Position numbers and translations under genes: made by a program. The notes under the pieces are model-generated. The model was not told the DNA's origin, made no database searches, and saw only the letters and a program-made list of their open reading frames with translations. From Alisma plantago-aquatica (Eukaryota > Streptophyta > Magnoliopsida > Alismatales > Alismataceae): a stretch of 64,000 nucleotides of DNA. The DNA is taken from positions 544,196,879-544,260,878 of the forward strand of contig OY856413.1 of assembly GCA_963693085.1 (NCBI GenBank), given 5' to 3'. Within the stretch, counting starts at the first letter, position 1, and the number at the start of each line of letters is the position of its first letter. Positions 24,989 through 36,068 of this stretch are shown here, piece after piece.

Positions 24989-25078
24989 TCTATGATCAAA
25001 GAGAAAACAAGTATATATTAGGAAACAAGTATATATTAGGAAAAGATTAGGGTATACACTTACATCCTAAGTGTATAA

Positions 25079-25816
25079 TGTGATGTCATTCTTATATATA
25101 ATAAATGTGTACCACATATCCCATCCTTGAACACCTAATCTCACTAGTAAGTGTATAATGTGTATTGGGTTTTCAAGAAAATTTCGGCAGCATTTCCCCG
25201 CTACCGAAATTTTCTCGAAAACCCAATACACATTATACACTTACATCCTAAGTGAGATTAGGTGTTCAAGAACAGTCCCAAACCAGGGACTATCCAAGAT
25301 TTACTCCTAATGAGTCAATCTTGGATGGGTTTCTAGGCCAACAAACACAATAATAGATATCTACAATGAAGCCGGACTCCATATATACAAACAGTATATA
25401 ATTTAGTGATTGTTCATTCTAATTTATACCAATGTACAAGTAATATAAAGAACACTGATTGTTCACTTTCTAGGCCAACAAACACATGTGATGTCATTCT
25501 TATATATAATAAATGTGTACCACCTATCCCATCCTTGAACACCTAATCTCACTAGTAAGTGTATAATGTGTATTGGGTTTTCGAGAAAATTTCGGCAGCA
25601 TTTCCCCACTGTTCTCTAAGTACATATGTACTTAGAGAACAAACGGGGAAATGCTACCGAAATTTTCTCAAAAACCCAATACACATTATACACTTACATC
25701 CTAAGTGAGATTAGGTGTTCAAGGACAGTCCCAAATCGGGGACTATCCAAGATTTACTCCTAATGAGTCAATCTTGGACGGGTTTCTAGGCCAACAAACA
25801 CAATAATAGATATGTA
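25079..25816. repeat. Two directly repeated units, each containing a large foldback palindrome
   Basis: 25079-25362 and 25487-25816 are near-identical direct repeats starting 'gatgtcattcttatatat' and ending 'caacaaacacaataatagat'. Each contains a foldback: 25126-25270, with arms of about 66 bases from 'cttgaacacctaatctca' to its complement; and 25534-25723, with the same arms plus an inner perfect 30-base palindrome at 25611-25640 centred on 'gtacatatgtac'. They lie just upstream of the TNP2 gene. They could be two MITE-like foldbacks or a segment duplicated inside the CACTA promoter. Confidence 0.88.
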
Positions 25817-26039
25817 CATGTTAGGGTTTCATCACAATTGATGTTAGGGTTTCATCAATGTTAGGGTTTAATCAAATCAAATTAGGATGCTAGAATGGAC
25901 AAGTTTAAATCAAATTAGGGTTTAAATCAAATCAAACACGGCTGTGGCTGTGTTGGCCTACCACGGCTGTGCTGCCCAGCACGGCCGTGGTAGGCCATTC
26001 TTCTCAGTTCTCAGTGAAAGAAGTAGAACACTAACTAGT

Positions 26040-26400
26040 CTTAGGTTTTGAAGTCAGAGCAGCAAGCAGAGCATGGCAGTGGGCGGCAAGGAAGAATACA
26101 AGGAAGAAGGTGCTATGGCTAATACCTTGTGAGCAGCGGAGGCAAGCAAGAAGACAACGCCGCAGTAGGGCATGAGTAGGGAGGAAGGAGCGGGCGGCGG
26201 CCGAGCAAGGAGGAAGGCGGCGGGTGGTGGTGGCGACGCAGAGCAGTAGCAGGGATCGTCGGTGGCGAGCGAGAAGCAGCAGGCACCAGGCACCAAGCGG
26301 CGATTTTGGGAGAGCGGCGATGAGCAGCGCACAGGAGAATCGATGAAACAGGAAGAAAGGGGGAAGAGTCGGGTGATCGGGCCTCTATTAAGTTGGTCAA
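26040..26400. other. GC-rich segment in the CACTA promoter side
   Basis: Markedly richer in G and C than anything else in the window, with purine-rich words such as 'ggcggcggccgagcaagg' on the plus strand. Overlapping open frames exist on the minus strand, but their products are Pro/Ser/Ala low-complexity and I recognise no domain. It could be the CpG-rich leader/first-exon region known upstream of En/Spm genes, or a captured host fragment. Confidence 0.5.
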
Positions 26401-26409
26401 CGGCGTTGA

Positions 26410-26813
26410 CGCCTATTATCTTCAGCGTCGGTTGATCGTAAAAAACTGACGTCCAATTAGACAATCCTTACCCCAAATTAATTGGCAGGAACTATTATCA
26501 GCGTCGGTTATCCCAGGATAACCGACACCGAAAGTGGAACTTTTCGTGCAAAATTTCATTTTACATAGGCGTCAGTGAATCATTAAACAACCGACGATGT
26601 ATGTGACCCAGATTCTTTTCGCTCGAAAATTGGATTTCGCGGGTGCCTTTAGGCGTCGGTTGGTTATACTCAGTCGACGCTGAATACAAAGCGGTACCCG
26701 TGTCTGGCTGGTCTTCGAATATAGACGTCGGTTTGCATAAATAACCGACGCCTAATATTATAGGCGTCGGTTGTCTGAAATAACTGACGCCCAGAAAAGC
26801 GACACTGAATGCT
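26410..26813. repeat. Right CACTA subterminal repeats
   Basis: At least six pairs of 'gcgtcggtt' facing 'aaccgacg' or variants, for example 'gcgtcggttatcccagg' into 'ataaccgac' at about 26500 and 'taggcgtcggttgtctg' into 'ataactgacgcc' at about 26760. Same consensus as the left end, in line with binding of a CACTA accessory protein to both ends. Confidence 0.88.
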
Positions 26814-26943
26814 ATTTCTGTAGTAGTGTCTAGGTTCGTTGAGTCTAAAGAGACATAGGAGTAAGGTTGTAGAGTTTGTTCTAAGTGTCTTCTAGTTTAT
26901 CTGATAGTATCTTCTGCTCACATAGGAGAAGAAGAACTTGAAG

Positions 26944-28095
26944 ATGTCTGGACCACATGAAGAACATGCTACTGAGGGCAGCACTGCTGCACCAGGAGGA
27001 GGTGCAAGAGACCAGAATAGGAAAGGGCATGTACCTGAACAGCCCCAGATTGACCCAGTTGTGATAGAAAACCCAGCCCTCCATGCTGTATTTGAGAAAT
27101 TTTTGACAGCCATGACACATATGGCAGACAGGATGCCACTACCTGCACCTAGAGCACCAGCCCATTATGAGGGTTATGGAGCCAGCAAGACTTTTGAGAT
27201 ACTTCACCGGGTTGGAGCCATAGATTATGTTGGTACATCTGATCCAGTAGATGATGATCTGTGGCTGACAAAGCTAGAAAAGGCTTTCAGGATCCTTGAT
27301 ATTCCTGAAGCTGAAAAGGTAAGACATGTTGTGTATCTCCTAAAAGGGAGTGTTGGTCATTGGTAAATGATAGAGGAAGATAAGAGACCAGGTGAAGAAG
27401 TTGGATGGGAGGTATTCCGATGAGAATTTGTCAGTAGATACTTCCCTAAGATGTATCTAGATGAGAAGATCTCTCAATTTGATAGGATCAAACAAGGATA
27501 GATGAACATTAGAGAATATGAAGCTAAGTTCATGGAGTTGTTGCAGTTTTGTCTGCAAATGGCAGATAGTAATGAGGAAAGAATTCGATGTTTAGAGAAA
27601 GGGTTGAACGTTGAACTGACCACTCTTGTGTCTGCTTTAGAGAACAGGGAGAGGTTTTCCACATTTGTGGAGTCGGTAAGGAGGATAGAGAGGTCTGAAA
27701 TTGACAAATAGCAGACTAGTGGAAAAAAGGTGTACACTCAGTCTCAAGGACAAAGGTCTGAAAGTTTTAAGAAGCTGAGATTTTCTGCATTGGTAGCATC
27801 ATCGAGATTCCATACCCAGACACAATGGATGTCAAGTAGGGGTAGGGATCGTAGTAATGTTCCAGGTAGAGCCTCTGACATAGCATCAACATCGGTGACT
27901 GGATCTCACAAGCATTTTGCACCTAGGATCTATTATCAATGTAGACAACTGGGACATCTGGCAAAGGATTGTCCAGACGGGAATTCGATGATGACTCAAC
28001 CTCAGGGGCAGAGTCATCAAATCTCACAAAGGAGGCAATTTTCTAATAACAATAGAGGACATGGACAGACGTCCCAGACAGGTCAGATGAAATAG
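26944..28095 (+). pseudogene. gag of the non-autonomous element, four in-frame stops, damaged zinc knuckle
   Basis: Begins at the ATG of 'MSGPHEEHATEG'. A Retrotrans_gag domain spans about 27240-27620: 'DLWLTKLEKAFRILDI', 'VRHVVYLLKGSVGHW', 'FVSRYFPKMYLDEK' and 'YEAKFMELLQFC'. One zinc knuckle lies near 27931-27975, but the first Cys is replaced (YYQC instead of CYQC before RQLGHLAKDC), a single-base change. In-frame stops interrupt the reading at 27364, 27421, 27499 and 27709; all are one substitution from a sense codon. No protease or RT follows. The element would have relied on an autonomous gypsy relative for replication. Confidence 0.88.
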
Positions 28096-28548
28096 TTTCA
28101 TTTTGATATTTCATATCATGATACTATGTGTTAAAAATAAGAAAGTAGTTGTTTTTTATCTTCCTTTGACTAGTCCTATAAGGACACAAAGAAGATGAGA
28201 ATCTACATTTTACTCAGTGATTCCTTAAAATGCTTTATAATCTCCCTTATTTGTGTGTTAAAAGATGAGATATAGAAGTGATGCCTGAAGAAAATTCAAG
28301 AATGAAAAATCCTATGTGTACAATGATATGAAAAGTGAGGAATGTGATAGCAAATAAAGTGCATACTACCTAATCTCAATACTTGTATACCCTGGAAAGG
28401 TATATGATTATTGTAGATAAGGAAAGTATGAAACTCATAGATTGTTATCTTTTTTATTACTATGATCAAGTAGTCATTCTGAAACAATCTAGAGAGTATA
28501 ATGAAATTAAATAGGAAGAGCTAAGTGAATTTTTTTTAACATTCTTAG

Positions 28549-29020
28549 TGAACATTCTCAGTTAACCTTCTCAGTGAATATTTCCAAAACAAATTACTTA
28601 GTGAACATTCTCAGTGAACTTTCTCAGTGAATATTTCCAAAACAAATTACTTAGTGAACATTCTCAGTGAACTTTCTCAATGAATATTTCCAAAACAAAT
28701 TACTTAGTGAACATCCTCGGTGAACTTTCTCAGTGAAATTTTCCAAAACAAATTACTTAGTGAACATCCTCAGTGAACTTTCTCAGTGAAATTTCCCAAA
28801 ACAAATTACTTAGTGAACATTCTCAGTGAACTTTCTCAGTAAAATTTTCCAAAACAAATTACTTAGTGAACATTCTCAGTGAACTTTCTCAGTGAATTTT
28901 TACAAAATAAATTACTTAGTGAATATTCTCAGTGGACTTTCTTAGTGAATTTTTCCAAATAAATTGCTCAGTGAACTTTCCCAATTAAAGTGCTAAGTGA
29001 ACTTTCCCAAATAAATAAAG
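28549..29020 (+). repeat. Tandem 53-bp repeats downstream of gag
   Basis: About eight head-to-tail copies of a unit near 53 bases, running 'tgaacattctcagtgaac' and 'tttctcagtgaatatttcc' then 'aaaacaaattacttag', with the last copies shortened and decayed. Each unit itself contains three copies of a shorter 'ctcagtgaa' word. Not present elsewhere in the window. Confidence 0.92.
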
Positions 29021-29320
29021 GAATACTGAGTGAATTACCTCTATTACATATATATGTTTCTCTTTTGGTAAATATTCTTGGGTGATGATAGAAGTATGTT
29101 TTTTATGCTTCTTCCTTTCAATAATATGGACATCATATGTTAGGGGTTTATGCTCTGCATAAACATAAACATTGATAAGGTTGAATTAGTGAAAGGAACT
29201 TTGTGTGAATTACATATCTATGGTATCTCCATAACATTAAGAAGTTAGGTGGAGAGTTGAGGGTGTGATTAATGAATAATATGTCCCTCCTTTTCCTGGG
29301 ATTTCGGGGACGAAATCCTT

Positions 29321-29330
29321 ATTAGGGGGT
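29321..29330 (+). other. Polypurine tract before the 3' LTR
   Basis: 'attagggggt' sits eight bases before the 3' LTR start at 29338, preceded by 'ttcggggacgaaatcctt', a context characteristic of the 3' end of chromodomain (Tekay/Del) gypsy elements. It would prime plus-strand DNA synthesis and links this gag-only element to that lineage. Confidence 0.75.
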
Positions 29331-29337
29331 TATAATT

Positions 29338-32300
29338 TGTAACATCCCTAACCTGGGTTATGTGTTAACCCTAGATGATTTGCCTAATAAGGTTTAGTAG
29401 ATGCTTAATATTATCTTGTTAAAAGTAATTAGGACTCAAGAGGAACTTATATTCCATTTTGGTCCTTTTTGAATAATGTTGAAACATTGTTTTGCTTATT
29501 TTGGACTAAAGTGCAATTTACCCAAGTTGAGGGGTTAAATTGCAAATTGTACATAATAATATGTTCCTTATGTGTTGAAGCATCATGATAATGAAGATTA
29601 TGCATAGGTATGGCTTATGGAAGCCTGAGTACCAAGAAAGAGCTGATAAAGCTATGTATGGGCATTAAAACCCAGTTTTGGTGTAATGAGCAATTTACCC
29701 AAAACCTAGGGTTCAATATGCAAACTACCACTTCAATAAGGTCCCTAATGTTTATTGACATCATTAAGAGCAAAGAAAATGAGAGGGGTGCCTTATTTGA
29801 ATTAATTTGGAGGAGAGAGAATCTTGATATTAAAATAATCTAGATTTAATCCTAATTGAAACCCTAATTCAATTTAGTGCAAAAATAAATATATTAATTA
29901 AAGAGCCCTTCAACCAAAAGTTGAGGGATGAATTTGCAAAGAGTCTGGACGAGCTTGTGCCTTGCAAAGGCACGAAAATATCCAAGGGAGTGGATAACTC
30001 ACTCACAATTTTATAAGAAAAAGAAATATCCACTCACATATGGATATTAGTATTAAATGATTTAAGGTGCTTAATTTTATTTCCTTTAATTCTTGCATAA
30101 TGAAGAAGTTTTGCAAGGAAAAGAATATGGCTTCGTGGCCAAGGAGTTGATGGGGAAGAGGCGGCACTATTTTTGGAATTAAATGAATTTTTATAAGGCA
30201 TTTTCTCTCTCATGGAATTTCTTATAAAAGTACCCTTTACAAGCCAAACCAAGGGCTTTTTCGTTTCCATTTCTTTTCCCTTGCTTGGAAAACGACCAAG
30301 GAGCTTTGGAGGATCAGGAGGACGACCCCCAACCTGTTGGTAAGCTTCTTGACCTCCTTTCATCTTCAATCCATGGTGAAAATCGAAAATCAATGCATGA
30401 ATTCTTCATAACTCGATCCCCTCTTCAATTCTAACCAATTCTTTTCACTCAAAGCTTGAGGACGAGCCTTGGAATAGTGAAAGGAGTTTCATCCACCATT
30501 GTTGGAATGAGAATGGAGCTTTGGAGCTCAATTGGAGGCGGGTTTTATAACTTTAACCCTTAAACATTAGTATTGCATTAAATTCTCTACGATTTGTTGG
30601 TTATTTTCTTCTATTTCGAACTCTTGTGGTTCATTGATGATATTCCCATGAAAACAAATGGTTGCAGTTCTTGGATGAATGGAGGAACATGATGATGACA
30701 TCATCATAGATGTTTATCAAAAGAAATCCCTATCCAAACGGTTTCGTTTGATGAGCTCAAACGGTTTCCCAAACCGTTTGGGAGTAAACGGTTTCAAACC
30801 GTTTGAAGGGAAACGGTTTCATCAAACCGCATGAGGCCAAACGGTTTCAGACCATTTGGTGATTTTGACCATGGTTGACCATTTAGGGATTTGTTCATAA
30901 TTATCTAGGTTAATTACCCATCAATTATGATTGATTAGTTCCAATTGGTTCATGAGTTGAAGGTCCATCAATCACCAAAACCCTAATCGGGTTAAGTGCT
31001 GATTTCCAATTTGATTGAGTTTGAAACTTGGGTTGATTGACCCAAACGGTTTCAAAACTGTTTGGGGATCACCCAAACTGTCTCAAGATCGTTTTTTGGT
31101 CACTCAAGACTGTTTGGAGGTCTATGGTTGAGTATGGTTAGGTGGTTGAAGATCCAAAGATACCAAGTTGAATTGCAATCAAATGCTGATTTGGTGATCA
31201 ATCCAATGACCCAAACCCTAATTGGATGACTTGGATTTTGATGTTGACATGGGAAAACGGTCTCAAGACTGTTTGGAGGTCATACAAACGACCTCAAGAC
31301 CGTTTGGGGTCAGGTCATGTCCAATTTGGATGATGGTCCAATAGTTTTAAAGTAACTAGTTACACATTGATTAATGTTGAAGGATCATCGATTCCAAACC
31401 CTAATCCAATTGATTCAAACCCTAATTGATGACCAATTGAGGGTCAATTGAGGGTAAAAACAGTTGAAGGATGACCTATTTAACTCAATTAAAATATGGT
31501 GATAGGTCCAATTGATGATTGGTTACATGAATTCAATGGTTGAAGGAATCAACATTGGAAACCCTAATTCAATTTGATTAGTTGAGACTATTTTTGATCC
31601 ATGTGGTTTTGAGGAGGTTTGGACCAAATGGTATCAAGACCATTTGAGTCCAAATGGTCTCAAGACCGTTTGGGACCAAACGATCCCAAACCAGTTGAGT
31701 TCATGTGTTTCAAAATTTTGCTTTAGCAAATGGTTTCAAGGGTCACCTTTAGCAAACGGTTTCAAGTGTGTACCTTTAGCAAACGGTTTCAAAGACTACC
31801 TTTAGCAAACGGTTTCAAGTGTGTACCTTTAGCAAACGGTTTCAAGTGTGTACCTTTAGCAAACGGTTTCAAAGACTACCTTTAGAAAACGGTTTCAAGT
31901 GTGCACCTTTAGCAAACGATCTCAAGGGTTCACTTTGGCAAACGGTTAAAAACTCAACTTTACTAAACGGTTTTGAGTATTCAACCAAGACTTTTTGAGG
32001 TCTGATTGGTCAAGACCATTTGAGGTCTAAGTGACCAAGACCGTTTGAGGCCTAAGTAACTAAGACCTTTTGAAGTTCAAATTGGTCAAACCATTTGGAC
32101 ACCTAATATAATCATAGGTCAATTAGATAATTGATTATTAATGATGTAGACCAATGATGATTATGAAGGTTAACTCTAGCTTTGTGTACTAAAGTGAAGA
32201 GTTGACCTAGATTAATCTTGGATTATTTATCACCCTAAAGAGGATGAGAGGGAGAGAGAATGGTAGAGATGATGTCTTATTTAATAAACCCTAATTCTCT

Positions 32301-34795
32301 CATTATGAAACAATGTGTAATCAGGGTTTGATCCATAATGTGAGATCATGAAATCTACATTGAAAAGATTGATGTACCTTGATCCTAAATTAGAACAAGG
32401 TTATGTGAAACCCTAATTTAAGAGCAAAGCTCAGTGAAATCATAATATAGGGTGATGATATAACCCTAACTTAGTGTAACAATGTAAGAATCCCTAATTT
32501 AATGGGTATTGTACATCCTAACCCTAGTTTGGGTATGAGACAAGAGAAACTCTGCTTGGATGTGAATGGTAAACCTTAATCCCTAAAATGGGGTAAAGGT
32601 GCATGAAACTCTAATATAGGGTAGTGCTACTAATTTTAGGCGAAGACCTATCACTGGGTGATGTGATGTGAAATCCTAATTTCATATATTACTAGGTGAA
32701 ACCCTGATATAGAATGATGTTATGTGAAACTCTAATGAAGAATGAGCCTAGGTGAAATCCATATATATGTGAGATGCTAAGTGAACCTCAAATTATAATT
32801 GTGGAAATCCTATTCCTATTAATGGAATAGTAATTCATGTATTGACAAATGTAATACTTAGAGGGGTTGATTATGGATATCCTTACATTAATAGTTCCTG
32901 ACTCAAGGGTGAGTCCATATATTTGGCAATGGTTGTATATTCCAAATAGATGATTTATGACCAATACATTGCATGATGAATGTGATGATCTAATTCATAA
33001 GGTATTAGGATGGGGAATACCCTAATACAAGCTAAGTGGATGAACTCAAGTAATATGAAGGTGTTGAGGGAAGTGATACATTAAGATATAATAGATATCA
33101 CATCCAACACCCCAATTCTGATATACCTTGATATGTTATAAGTCCATTATAATTGGAATGGATGACACATGAAATGTGTTAAGTCAATTGTTACATTGAG
33201 ATGTAATGCACCTTGATGATTGTAGGCTAACATGCCTTAGGAAAAGGTTAATCCAAATCAATAGAATATGATACAATCATATTCTGATAAAGATGAGAGA
33301 GACTCATACTTTGTGTTGATAATACATTCAATGATGAATGATGAGGATATATAAGTATGTTTGAATACTTATGATATCTATTTTGGCTTCTAGCTGTGAG
33401 AAGCAATGGAATAGGGCTGATCATTAATAATATGATCTTAAGAACCCAAGTGGTTATTTATGGAAAACCCTAATGGAGGGTGCTGATATAAAAGAGATAC
33501 CATGAACCCTGAAGAGGAAATAGTGGTATTACTTAGTGTTGTATGGTACTGATGTGAAAGAGAAATCATGAATCCCTAAAAAGGGAATAATGATATTACT
33601 TAGTGTTGTATGATACTGATATGAAAGCATTATAGTTGTTATCATGAATACTAATCATCTAGGAATGATGAGATGAAGAGCATAGCCAGGTATGGGCTAT
33701 GATGCTTTATTTATTGAGAATGTTTTATAGGCTTTATAAGCCTTCATATGTTTTATGTAGTAGGAATCATTGAGCTTTGTGTATTATGTACAATACATTG
33801 TGTAGCAAGAATCATGATGTCCTTGGTCAGATGATCTGAAGGTATTAAGTTACCTAATAAGTGGTAATAAGTATCCTATGGTGAGATATGGGTTCAAATA
33901 CCCAGATGCTATAATCATGATGATGAACTTGTTAAGAAGTGGAATTGTACTTGGTGAGTTGAGGGATTAAGATCCCAATACTTAGTGAAAAGAGTATGGC
34001 TACAGGCCATGACTCCACAATGACAATGCCAGGCATTAGATATATGATCTAAGCCTGAAGAGATTTAATGTTGTGGTAATGATTCTGTAGTGAATAAATG
34101 TTATACATGTTCTTCATATTCCTTAATGGATAAGTGACATGTTGCTTTTTCAAGTTATAACTGCAATGTTCTAGATAAGAATAATATTCTAATCTGTTAG
34201 ACATTGAATTAACTGTTGTCAAACAAATATGATTCCTCTGTTCATATTTATCTTCTTAAGCTGCAATAATAATGTTTCTGACAGAGAGTTATATCTCTCG
34301 ATGGGGCAATTTACAATTGTATCACCCCCATGGGAACTACATTTTAGGTGGATGTGGATGAGGAGGTAGGAATCCTTCAGTAGGTGAAGGATAGCACCAA
34401 CAGCAGTAGGGACAGCAGTGAAGCCTTAGGTGGAGACACTGGTTGTTATGCCTTGTATAGATGTTGATAGAATCCTATGTGTCATCTCTGTACTCTCAGG
34501 TCCTCAGAGTAGTAGTTAGTACTTTCGATATTTTGGCTAAGATCCTCGAGATTTTCATACTACCTGTGCTTAGTCTAACAGGGCAGCTGATGCTTGTAAT
34601 TCATAGAAAGAGATGATACAAGATATGTACTTTTGAAAACAGAATGTAAATGTGTTACTTTTGTTCTATGTGAGAAAGTTTTTATTTGATAGACCTCTTA
34701 GTAAAAAGGTTTTAATTTTTAGTGATTTTCGGTAATCCGCTACTTAGAGAACGCTTCCGCATTAGTTAATTATGTTTTATGAGTCGGATGTCACA
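29338..34795 (+). repeat. 3' LTR of the gag-only element
   Basis: 5458 bp, collinear with the 5' LTR, without the Athila fragment. Palindrome arrays are at about 30733-32100 and the conserved 3'-end block at 34275-34500. Short indels relative to the 5' LTR include additional or missing 27-base units near 31740-31920. Ends 'gtcggatgtcaca', followed by the duplication agaag. Confidence 0.9.
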
Positions 34796-34800
34796 AGAAG

Positions 34801-36068
34801 GGTATTTCCCAAGCAGCTAGAGCATAGACTCACCTCTCAACAACCAAGTGAGAGGGGTTTTTCCTACACCACTAGAGCTCGAACTCACTTCTCAAAACAA
34901 AATGGGAGAGAAAGGGGTTTTTCCCAAGGAACCCTAAAGTCAAGGTTCGGCTACAAGGTCTAAGAACACATCAACAACATGACCACTATATATATAACAA
35001 GATAAAAGGGTACATACTAGGGCTAGAAACATATATAACAAGATGCATGGACGATCAAGATGACATATAAACATGCAACATGAAAAATAAGTAGTATAAC
35101 TAGGGTTAGGAGTTATGTAACCCACCTTAAGCAAGATCCAAGCTCCTAGCACCAAGCTTCCAAGCTCCAAGCACCACCTTCGGCCACCACAAGAAGAAAA
35201 ACAAAGCTTATAACCACCATGGCCGAAGAACAAGCAAGAAGGAGAAGAAGGTTCCAAGTAAAGAGGGGGAGATGCTCACCACAAGAAGAGAAGCAAGTCA
35301 CACTCTAGGGTTCGGCCACCACTAGAGGAAGAAGAAGACTCCACCAAGGAGATCGGCCACCACACTCTACCAAGGAGAGGTATCGTCCACCAAGGAAAAA
35401 GGAAGGCAACTAAGGAACTAAAGGGATCCCAAGCAAGAGAAAGGAGAGACATATATGGACGAGGGTGAAGGGGAGACTAAGGCAAGGTGTCTCCCAACCT
35501 AGGGACACTTGTCCATGGGGAAAAACCACCTACTAGCTCGCCACCTCCACATGTCCAAAGCTTTTGCCACATGCAAGCAACAAGCACCAAGTGTCCACAA
35601 GGGGGGTGACACAAACGATGCTAGGTGGAGGGGTGTATGTCACCCAACATGGAAAATTGACCCACCCTCCAGCACCCTCCTTGGCCGATACACCATGGCC
35701 GACACACCAAGGTCGACACACTCAAGCTTGGTCGATACACCTAGGGCTTGACCGACACAAGGCCCATCAAAGCAATGCAAAGGTCAAACAAGGCTCAACA
35801 AGGCAAAACAAAGACCAAGGCTGCTCAAGAAATGAGCCAAACCCATCCTCTTAACCCTAGAGGATGCAAGGAGAGGGAGAAACACCTCTCAAGGTGTCAA
35901 ACTTGCACATCAACCCTAAAACTTGGGTTATTTGCAAGTTGTACCTCCAACTCTCAACAAAGCACAACCAAACCCTAATCACCATTTGAGGTGATTAATA
36001 AGCATCTAAACACAAGGTTTAGGCAAAGCAAACAGGGTAAGCCTAAAATAAAGGTCAGGGTCCTTACA
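34801..36068 (-). mobile_element. Antisense solo LTR, second half
   Basis: Continuation of 7547-10563 after the gag-only element (its TSD copy is 34796-34800). Sequence on both sides of that insertion shares 'ctcacctctcaa' and 'ggggtttttc' words. The half ends 'aaggtcagggtccttaca', the complement of a normal gypsy LTR start (TGTAAGGACCCTGACC), confirming reverse orientation. Clusters of 'ggccgacaca'/'ggtcgacaca' words occur at 35680-35760. Copia-1 resumes immediately at 36069 after the near-duplicate gtacc. Confidence 0.8.

Larger units (their letters stand above)
17435..26828 (-). mobile_element. CACTA (En/Spm superfamily) DNA transposon, 9394 bp
   Basis: Perfect 15-base terminal inverted repeats, CACTACTACAGAAAT at 17435-17449 and its complement at 26814-26828, flanked by the 3-bp target duplication tct (17432-17434 and 26829-26831) typical of CACTA elements. 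Subterminal regions hold inverted 'ggcgtcggtt'/'aaccgacgcc' repeats. Two genes lie on the minus strand: TNP2-type transposase (21740-24988) and, 158 bases downstream, a transposase-like/Ulp1 gene (18108-21582). The complete ends, uninterrupted TNP2 frame and exact target duplication suggest a recent arrival. No second insertion breaks it, although a foldback sequence is duplicated upstream of TNP2. Confidence 0.95.
10564..34795 (+). mobile_element. Complete gag-only (non-autonomous) Ty3/gypsy-type LTR element, with CACTA passenger
   Basis: LTRs at 10564-17413 and 29338-34795 start 'TGTAACATCC' and end 'GGATGTCACA'. The five bases on both sides are identical (agaag at 10559-10563 and 34796-34800), proving a single insertion. 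Internal parts in order: PBS at 17420, CACTA insertion 17435-26828, a gag pseudogene from 26944, a tandem-repeat tract, and a polypurine tract at 29321. Without the CACTA and its 3-bp duplication the internal region is about 2.5 kb and holds no protease, RT, RNase H or integrase. This matches the published TR-GAG class of non-autonomous elements. The LTR sequences differ by about 5 percent over the first 118 bases (6 mismatches counted), so the insertion is moderately young. Confidence 0.9.

Noticed and set aside
26054..26464. 136-residue minus-strand open frame
   Set aside because: Low-complexity Pro/Ser/Ala product in a GC-rich stretch, overlapping another frame equally long; no domain recognised.
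28549..29020. Possible CRISPR-like array
   Set aside because: Units are contiguous with no unique spacers, and the context is a plant retrotransposon.
35500..35980. Possible coding exon on the plus strand with several overlapping frames
   Set aside because: Falls within the antisense solo LTR and consists of repeated 'gccgacaca'-type words; no homology recognised.
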